DNA of 26,713 bases from Nemertoderma westbladi (Eukaryota; Xenacoelomorpha; Nemertodermatida; Nemertodermatidae), in NCBI GenBank assembly GCA_032718475.1, contig JAUCBJ010007722.1, positions 1-26,713 of the forward strand, given 5' to 3'. The position numbers were made by a program, and so were the translations under genes. This document shows positions 11,101-20,100 of this stretch, piece after piece. Position 1 is the first letter of the stretch, and each line of letters starts with the position of its first letter. The notes beneath the pieces are model-generated. The model was given only the letters and a program-made list of their open reading frames with translations, made no database searches and was not told where the DNA came from.

Positions 11101-14100
11101 AGACCATTAGCTGTGACTTTCAAAGGAGGCGAATCCATCTGCAGTTCTCCAGTCTGCCGCTAGAGGGCCAAATGTCTGAAAGTGAAATCGTTGTCGTCGT
11201 TATGATATTGACATGCTTATAACTTTGTCGAATTTAAAGCTGCCAAGTTGAAAATTTGTTTTGTTGAAAATCAGTTCAACAGTCACCCGCTATAGGACTA
11301 CTTTATGCCTGAAAGTGAATAGATTCTCCCGTCTCATTGATTTTAATCAGTTTAAGCTGAATCTTGCCATATATTCTGGACCACATGCTGCGTCTTTGTG
11401 GGGGGGGGGGGGGGGGGGGGGGGGAGATTTAATCGGTCTGCCGCTATACGACGAAATTTCTGAAAGTGAGATCCGTCTCTCATTTCGTTATCCGTTATTC
11501 AAGATGAAACTTGGCCGATGTACGTATGTACTATTCATCCATAGGCTGTGTCTTTGTGGGGCTGGAGACCCTAATCCATCTTCAGTTCTCACTATACCGC
11601 TAGAGTCAGAAATGTCTGAATAGAAATGAAAGAGGTAAAAAGTGATTAGGCGAAATCTGCTTAAAATTTGCTAATACAGTAATACTTTCGAATTAGTACT
11701 TAAATTAAATTTAAGTCACGTGCTGCGCGAAGGCCCCACTTCGTGTTTCTATGTGTGTATGTGTGTGTGGGGGGGGCACTTTTTATTATGTATTGGTGAG
11801 CACGAACTATTCCATCCTGTATCACTATATACCTTGATGGCGGAGTTTCGTGGTTGAACTTTCAGTTTATTGCTAGTCAGTACAATCACACTACAAAGTA
11901 GTCCTGTAGTGTGACGTTGACAAGCACCAGCTATGTTAATTCCGTTAACGTTTCACATCACCACTCTATTCGCATGGACTGGTTCTCAGATATATTTATT
12001 ATTCTCGGTATAATATAATCGGTACCATCACTCACAAAACATCACCCTTACGGTACGTTATAGTCTGAATCTCCTCTCTCCCCAAGCATCCTACCTACTT
12101 TAGCACACCCCCCCAACTGAATCACAAGTAGGTAGTACGTGACTCAGTAACATAGTAACTTACTTGTCCATCAATCACTGGCATTCTATGAACAACTCTC
12201 TTCTCTCTGAAGTCGATTCCAACAGTTGTGATAAACTTTGCATTGAACACTCCGTCGGTGTATTGGTAAAGGAAGCTGGTTTTCCCAACACCGCTGTCAC
12301 CTGCGATGAATTATTTGTTTTAAACAAAATTACCTTTTTGATTTGAATATCTTGCATTCCCAGCAAGGACTTATTTTAACAAGACACTCATTCATTGGCT
12401 ATTCTTATAGGGTTGTATTGAGAGGGCGTAGGAAATATTATACAGTATTAGTGATATTCGATTATATTAAAGAGTGAAAAACTATATAAACAAACATTTG
12501 TAGTTCGAAATATGGAATAAAGTTGCTCTTTAATAATTTCACTTCCCCGGGATAAACAGCGCATTAAAATTAAGTTAATTTACACAAATTATTTAATATG
12601 GAGGCCAATTTTATTAATTATTGTACTTTTCTATATTTCTAAAAATAAATAATTAGTTGTTTTAAGTAGTTATTATTCTATATTTTCAGAATTACATACT
12701 TTTATATTTCTGAGAAATTAAGAAATGAAAACGAATTTGAAGGGCCAATTCGTTTCTTAGTAAAATAAGAGAAATAAAATAAAAACGAATTGGTCCGAAT
12801 TCATTATTTTAGGTTTACAGAAAAAACATAATAAATGGAGATTGGATTAATTACTGTATGTCCACTGGTCCACATTGTTCCGAGTTCTTAGAATGCAACT
12901 TCCTGTAATCGATCTATTTAAGAAGCAGATAAAGAAATCGACCGCAGTGAAATTGGTCTTTGACCCGGTTCCAATCAACATTAAAGCAGCATTTATATTT
13001 AATTGATTTCCGTGGAGAAATGTTATTAAGCAAGCAACACGTACTTAAGACTCCACATAAACTGCACTAGGCCGCATAATATAGCAGAATATATTTATCA
13101 ATAGAATGCAATGACCGGAATTCCCAGGAAATTAATTACTTTTAAAATTATTATCTTGGCGCCGAGGGACTTGGAAATTAATTGATTCAGAGTAAGGAAG
13201 GACAAAGAAGGAGTATGAATTTTGTTGTGTATGAATATTTTGCGTGAATTTTGTTAATGTTTACATTTGAACTTCATTAAAACATTGGGATAATCTCTAA
13301 GACTAATGATCCCTATTTTTCTAAAAGAGTAGTTTTCATATTTTTCAGCTTCCATTATCACATTCATATGAATAGAGGTATGAAGGAACATCAACATAAC
13401 TTCGGCTTTCTTAAATATGCCTTTTGGAACTGTATTCACCCATTCATTACCCAATAAAGAGAGGATATATTACCCAATAAATAGTTTATATACAACCCCG
13501 AAGAAGTTAATAGGGTTGGTGCACAAGGTGCCCTGAATCGAGTGGCGGGGTGTGTTTTTTGTAAAAACACGTGGAAACGGTCGAAATTGCAGGTTTAAGT
13601 AAGTGTACGCGTTTTTTACAAAAAACACACCCCATAACTCAATTCAGAGCACCTTTTTACCCCTTATTCATTTGTTTCTAGCGCAACAATTTTTTCGCGC
13701 ACCAACCCTATTATCGAAGAATACTTAGGCTTCCCTCACACGTAGCAACTGTAACTTGTTCGCACTCAAATCAATATCACGATTACCATGAATTATAAAC
13801 TACAGTACGAAAATGATGGAGATAAAAATAGGACCTGTCAGGGACGCATCCAATTTACATCTTCAATTATCAATTTATTTCTTATTGCCAAGGGAGATTC
13901 CATTTCAATTGAAATCTGATAACAAAACTTAAATCAGTTTTATCCGAACTGTCTGTACCTCCTAAACAGTGCTGTCTGTAGTACCCAGGCGACTGTACAC
14001 ATCATTCGGAATTCGAAATGGCATTCGTCACTATCATTATGCCTTCAATCTGTGATGATTCTATTAAGGTTTAATAAATTTGTCTGGAACAGAAATGGTA

Positions 14101-17100
14101 TTCGTAATTAAATTTATGTCAACAATGCGAATGGAGCAAATTATTCAAATAGCTAATAACATAATTAAGGCCATATCAGTGGTGGGTGGGAGGTTAGTGT
14201 GCAATGGTTGAATCGTGACGATGTGTCTCAAACAGCGGGGGCGCGGCGGTTGAGTTTCTATCTATATATATAAATATCATGTGTCTGTCTGTCTGTCTGT
14301 CTGTCTGTCTGCTTGTCTGTCCAAGCTATACGTTTCTACACACAAGCACCAATCGGAGCTCGCGATACATCGAACGAAAGCTCTCGTCACGAGCACGTGC
14401 ACTGTCGCTATCTCGAGTCTTATTTTACGCGTTTGTTTGCGTGAATGCAGATTTCGTGAATTTGGTACCGGTAGCGCAGTTAGGCCTAGCAGTTCATTCT
14501 GTCACTATACATGTTAGGTCCGACTATTATGCTACTTTTTGATACCAGACTTAATCTGTTCTAAATGATACTTTGTAGATCTGTTCCCGACCATAGACTG
14601 TGTGTTTGGGAGGACACTGATCAATCTGCAGTTCTCCAGTCTGCCGCTAGGGGGCGAAATATCCGAAACTTAAAACATCTCCCATTTCGTTATTATTAAA
14701 GCCTTTTAGCTGATACATGGCAGAGGTCTTCTACACCATAGGCTGTGTGTTTGGGGAGGATGCTGACCAATCTGCAATTCCCCAGTCTGCCGCAAGGGGG
14801 AGAAATATCTGAAAGTGAAAACCTTATCCCATTTCTTTGTTTATAATGCTTTTTTGCTGATACTTGGCAGAGGTCTACTACACCATACAGCGTGTTTGGG
14901 GAGGAGCTAGAATCAGTCTGCATTTCTCCAGTCTACCGCTAGGGGGCCAAATGTCTGAAAGTGAAAACCTTATCACATTTCGTTATTAATAATGCTTTTA
15001 GGCTGACACTTGGCAGATGTGTATTACACCATTTGGTGAGTGTCTGTGGAGGACGCCCAACAACCTGCAGTTCTCCATTCAGCCGCTAGGGGGCGAAATA
15101 TCTGAAAGTGAAAACCTTATCCCATTTCGTTGTTTATAATACTTATAGGCTGATACTTGGCAGAGGTCTACTACACCCTAGGCTGCGTGTTTGTGGAGAA
15201 CTCTGACCAATCTGCAATTCCTCTGTCTGCCACTAGGGGGCCAAATGTCTGAAAGTGAAAACCTTATCCCATTTTGTTATTAATAATGCTTTTAGGCTGA
15301 CACTTGGCAGATGTGTATTACACCATATGGTGTGTGTCTGTGGAGGACGCCCAACTACCTGCAGTTCTCCATTCGGCCGCTAGGGGGCGAAATATCTAAA
15401 AGTGAAAACCTTATCCCATTTCGTTGTTTATAGTACTTATAGGCTGATACTTGGCAGAGGTCTACTACACCATAGGCTGCGTGTTTGTGGAGTACTCTGA
15501 CCAATCTGCAATTCCTCTGTCTGCCACTAGGGGGCGAAATGTCTGAAAGTGAAAACCTTCACCCATTTCGTTATTAATAATGCTTTTATGCTGATACTTT
15601 GCAGAGGTCTACTACCCCCTAGACTGCGTTTTTGTGGAGAACTCTGACAAATCTGCAATTCCACAGTCTTACCACTAGAGGGTGAAATGTCTGAAATGAA
15701 TACCTTCTCCCATTTCGTTTTTTCTAATGCTTTTTTTTTATACTTGGGAAAGGTATACTACACCATAGGCTGTGTGTTTGGGGCGGATGCTAACCAGTCT
15801 GCAGTTCTCCAGTATACTGCTAGAGGGTGCGAAATGTCTGAAAAGTGAAAACATTCTCTCATTTATTTATTAAAAATGCTTTTAGGCTGATACTTGGCAG
15901 AGGTCTACTGTACTACATCATAAGCTGCGTCTTTGGGAAGGACGTTGACCAGTCTGCAGTTCTCCAGTCCGCCATTAGGGGACGAATTGTCTGAAAGTGA
16001 AATCCTTCTCCCATTTAAATTATTTTAGAGTTTATTCTTGGCAGCGATCTAAAAGTACTGTACAGTACCTACTAAACTAAATAAACTATAGTTTGTGTTT
16101 ACGAGGATGATAACCACCTGCAGTTCTACAGTTTAACCTTCTTCCATATTTTTACTATTTGTAATCCTTTGGAAATGATACTTGGCAGTTATTTATCTAC
16201 TTTATACAACCTAAGTAGCATAATACGTTGTACGTTGTACGTATTATGTAGAAATTTGAAAAGTAAAACAGCTTCAGTCCTTTTGTTTGAGAGAACACTC
16301 AATCATGTGACGTTTTGTTAATTATGTTAAGTTAATTAATTAATCTAATGTTTGGAATGGTGAATAGGCTTGTGAACTAGAAAGCCGTGGCCCGAAGGGC
16401 CACGGGCTTTCTAGTCTAATATATATAAATATCGATTGTCTGTCAGTCAGTCAGTCTGTCTGTGTGTTTGTCATCGGCTATACAATCGAACCCATCTCGA
16501 TGAAATCTCGCTTGCTATAGCTCGTTAGAAAGGTCTCGCCCTAACTCGTTGCAACGTAATACTCAGAGTCGTCTGAAGTTCGCCCGTCTGCCGCTAGAGG
16601 GCGATTTTCGTGATTTTCGGGCGAAATTTATCGAATTATTTCGGTTCTTCTATCGGTAATTAATGATTTAGAGGGCTAACATTTATCCCACCTGGTATAA
16701 AATTAACATGGGTAGATTCGCCGTGTCCCATTCTCACAAAGTATTTATTTTATTCGAGTGTTTAATATAAATATGTATGATTATTTATTGATTAAAAAAC
16801 AAATAGTGTATAAATATGTCATATTCGCCAAGCACGATCGAATTGGCCTATTGTTATTGAATAGGGAAGGATTGTTTTCTGTAGCAACCTTAAGGTAATT
16901 ATTGAACTCGCAGCTAGCTGGCTGGGCACAGATAAGGAGCAAGCAGGCTGGAGTGTTGATTGGGGTGGGTTTGGGTTGTAGTAATTCTGCTTTCTCAATC
17001 ATTGGCTGCATGGAAGGAGAGGTTTATAACATTTTTGTTTTACTGTTATGAATATTAAAAGTAAAAATAATTATTTCTATAGGCCTATACTTACTGTATT

Positions 17101-20100
17101 ATTATGTTATCTAATATTATACATCTAATCTCGATGAAATCTCGCTTACTATAGCTCGTTAGATAGGTCTCGCCCTAACTCGTTGCAACGTAATACTCAG
17201 AGCCGTCTGAAGTTCCCCCGTCTGCCGCTAGAGGGCGAATTATCCGATAGTGAAAACCTGATCTTATTGGGTTGTTTTTAATGCTTTTGAGCTGAAACTT
17301 GGTAGCTATATACTGCAGCATAGGCTGTATATTTCCGGAGTCACTGGGTGGTCTACAGTTCCCCAGTCTACCGTTAGAGTGCTAAATGTCTGAGAGATAA
17401 CATCTTCTCCAACTTTATTATTTACAATCCGTTTTGACTGAAACTTGGTAGGCATCTACTACAGCATAGGCTGAATCTTTACTGAGTCGCAAAGTCGTCT
17501 ACAATTTCCCAGTCTACCGCTAGAGGGCGAAATGTTTGCAAGTTAACATCTTCTCCAACTTTGTTATTTATAATCCATTTAGACTGAACTTGGTAGGCAT
17601 CTACTACAGCATAGGCTATATCTTTACTGAGTCGCGCAGAGTTGTCTACAGTACCCGCGTCTGCCGCTAGAGGGCGAAATGTATGAAAGTTAACATCTTC
17701 TCCAACTTTGTTATTTACAATCCTTTTAGACTGAAACTTGGTAGGCATCTACTATAGCATAGGCTATATCTTTGCGGAGTAGTAGAGTCGTCTACAGTTC
17801 CACAGTCAGACGCAAGAGGGCGAATTGTCTGATAGTGAAAACCTCATCCCATTTGGTTCTTTTTAATCCTTTTGAGCTGAAACTTGGCAGGTATCTACTA
17901 CATCCTAGGCTCTATCTTTACGGAGTTGCAGAGTCCTATACACTTCCCCAGTCTACCGCTAGAGGGTGAAATGTCTGAAAATTAACATCTTCTCCAACTT
18001 TGTTATTTACAAACGGTTTAGACTGAAACTTGGTAGGCATCTACTACAGCATAGGCTCTACCTTTACGGAGTCGCAGAGTTGTATACAGTTCCCCTATCT
18101 GCCGCTAGAGGGCGAATTGTCTGATAGTGAACACCTCATCCCAATTGGTTCTCTTTAATCCCTTTGAGCTGAAACTTGGCAGGAATCTACTGCAGCATAT
18201 TCTGTATCTTTACGGAGTCCCAGAGTCGTCTACAGTTCTTCAGTCTACCGCTAGAAGTCTGAATGTGAACATCTACACCAATTTTGTTATTTACAATCTG
18301 TTTAAGCTGAAACTTGAAAGGCAGGCATTTTACTTCACCATAAACCCCACCTTTACCAAACTGCAGCGCCGTCTGCATTTCACCAGTCCGCAGGTAGAGG
18401 GTGGATCTGAAAGTGATCATTTTCTGGAAATTTTGTTATTTACAATCTGACTAAAGTTGAAACTTGACAGTTATCTCTTATGGGGGTGGTGTTTTATTTA
18501 ATGATGGTGTCTGTTCCGTATGCAGTTCTCCAATCTCCCACACATATTCATATATCATCTGCACGTGCACTAGAAAGCTGTGGCCCGAAGGGCCACAGGC
18601 TTTCTAGTATAATAATAAAGGCAGTCAGTCAACTTACTCAATACTATTTACTACTATTATAGGTTGAGCGAGCTCTGGCAGTGGAAATTAGGTCCTTCCA
18701 GGCAACCCGATTCGCCATGGTTGTCGCAATTTAATTTCTCACAAGTCCAGGATCGCTTTAGGTTAGGATTAGGGATACTGGAATTGTATATGTATACCCT
18801 CATAAATACCTGTCATGTAGCCGGTCGTCCACTGCTACGTCCACCCCTTATAAAAGTGCACTTCGTGGTTCAAGGGTCTTCATTTGATGGGAGATGTTTG
18901 ATTTCCAGATAGTAACCATTTTTTTTTAATAAAACTACCCATGGATGGCTTTGGTTTCCTTAACTTCTATGGCTGTCTATCCATGACCAAAGGTACTGGA
19001 AGTCGTCAACTTTATTTTACGATTATTATCGATTGTGGTCAAGCTTCCATTAATATTAAATCGCGCGAAATCGCGCAAAGGTCCGCGCCTACGAACGCAT
19101 GAACTGTCTCCTTGAATGGCTTACTACCAATCTTACAACAATAATAATTCACCGGAATGGGGGGGATTGAACTCGGTACCTAGAGATTCCAAGTCCCACG
19201 CTCTAAATTTAACAACAACACCAACACAAACACCAACAACGGAGTGAATACCTAAAAAGATCGATTCCTCAGGTCGGATCATGTATCAATCAGATGATGT
19301 ATTCAATCTTAGTATTATTTATGTGATGTGCAATCAAACCTCCTTAGCATCCCTTTCCTCTTTGTTCAGTAGAAGTTGTGGACTTGCAAACGTAATAGAA
19401 TGCAGGGCAATGTCAGTGTCTCGTATGTGTGACTGTATGGGATGATTAGGATATTATACATTCATATAGTGTGAAACCCAATATCTTCTTTACAAGTTGT
19501 GGCTGTTCTCAATGCGTAATCCAATACAATAATGAATAGTAATTTGTAATTTGAGTTAGTATGTTACCTTACAGTATAGTACCCCAGCTAGGATTGAGAA
19601 AAACTTGGTTGCACCACCTGGAAATAATACCTGAGCTTCTGTGTTACAATAAAGCCATCACAGTTACAACAGTTAGCCTATCAGCATTTCTAAAGAGAAA
19701 GGGATATAATATGTTATAAATCACATTTTCTTCATTTTTGATGCGCATATACTGCACTAGCGCCATAGTTATTACGAGCAAAGACTGAATTCTAATTTTC
19801 AACCTGTGCTATACCGATAGTTCCACACGAGGCCCAGACTCTGGGTGCATTAGCTAGTTACAATTCTGTGGTTTACTTATCATTATACTGTTTATTAATA
19901 ATATATGTGGAAGTTGAAGAGGCAAACTAGCTGAGTTGTCCCCCAAGATCCATAGACTAACTATTAGAACCCCTTTGACCAGTAAAGCTACTGGTCAACA
20001 ACAAACTCGCTTGGTATCTACAGTAGGTATCAACAAGTCATCCAACTGACTTAGAGTGGTGGGCGGCCTGGGCCCGGTCTCTACTGTATGGGGTTTGGAC

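Larger units (their letters stand above)
10455..11745. mobile_element. Helitron/Helentron-like non-autonomous element with tandem duplication
   Basis: Subterminal inverted repeats: CACGAAGTTGGCGGAGCCTT (left, from 10455) resembles the reverse complement of 11725-11745 (CACGAAGTGGGGCCTTCGCG). Inside are repeat units with CCGCTAGAGGGCC near 10697, 10842, 11012 and 11157, then decayed ones near 11287, 11441 and 11597. The unit matches that in the two Helitrons of intron 1. 10570-10884 and 10885-11199 are nearly identical 315-bp copies, with only about two differences by eye. A third diverged copy starts at about 11200. No protein is encoded. Inverted ends plus internal tandem repeats recall Helentron-associated elements, but I could not fix the exact ends. 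Confidence 0.55.
5691..12163 (-). other. Rab27 intron 2 (6.5 kb)
   Basis: Phase-0 intron between the switch I and switch II exons. From 5691 to 7254 it is AT-rich and apparently unique; the small open frames at 5882-6166 (+) and 6473-6655 (-) have no recognisable domain. A minisatellite fills 7255-10135 and a repeat element 10440-11760. The rest, 10136-10439 and 11746-12163, shows nothing I recognise. About two thirds of the intron is repeat DNA. Confidence 0.85.
14261..16414 (+). mobile_element. non-autonomous Helitron, copy 1
   Basis: The 5' end TCTATATATATAAATATC follows an A (14260). The 3' end is a GC-rich hairpin (GTGGCCC-GAA-GGGCCAC) followed by GGGCTTT and CTAG. TC...CTRR ends and a 3' hairpin are the Helitron signature. 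A (TGTC)n stretch (14281-14322) follows the 5' end. From about 14500 to 16150 lie about ten units of about 147 bp, each with CTTGGCAG, a CATAGGCTG-like word, CTGCAGTTCTCCAGTCTGCC and a CCGCTAGGGGGCG-like core. No Rep or helicase frame is present, so mobilisation would need an autonomous partner. It lies antisense to Rab27 in intron 1. Confidence 0.85.
16415..18607 (+). mobile_element. non-autonomous Helitron, copy 2, abutting copy 1
   Basis: It starts TCTAATATATATAAATATCG on the very next base after CTAG of copy 1. It ends with the same kind of hairpin (18570-18607) and CTAG, followed by T (18608). A (CAGT/TCTG)n stretch follows the 5' end. The array from about 17225 to 18400 has about nine units of 146 bp. 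The 5' part differs from copy 1 (CTCGATGAAATCTCGCTTGC...), so it is another subfamily. 16496-16605 recurs at 17130-17239. The 16606-17129 segment between them is not made of the unit and has no recognised origin. Confidence 0.85.

Noticed and set aside
11261-11623. 120-codon open frame with a Gly run
   Set aside because: The frame spans decayed repeat units and a poly-G tract; the Gly run is the homopolymer.
12175-12366. 63-codon minus-strand open frame over the Rab27 exon
   Set aside because: It is the wrong frame over exon 2; the correct frame gives [17 protein letters not shown] with matching splice sites.
17479-18450. Open frames inside the 146-bp array (both strands)
   Set aside because: They repeat the same peptides with the array unit and break where units vary; not genes.
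19160-19215. Functional tRNA gene
   Set aside because: Only D-arm half, anticodon-like and T-arm parts are present, with no acceptor stem or A box, so it reads as a SINE remnant.
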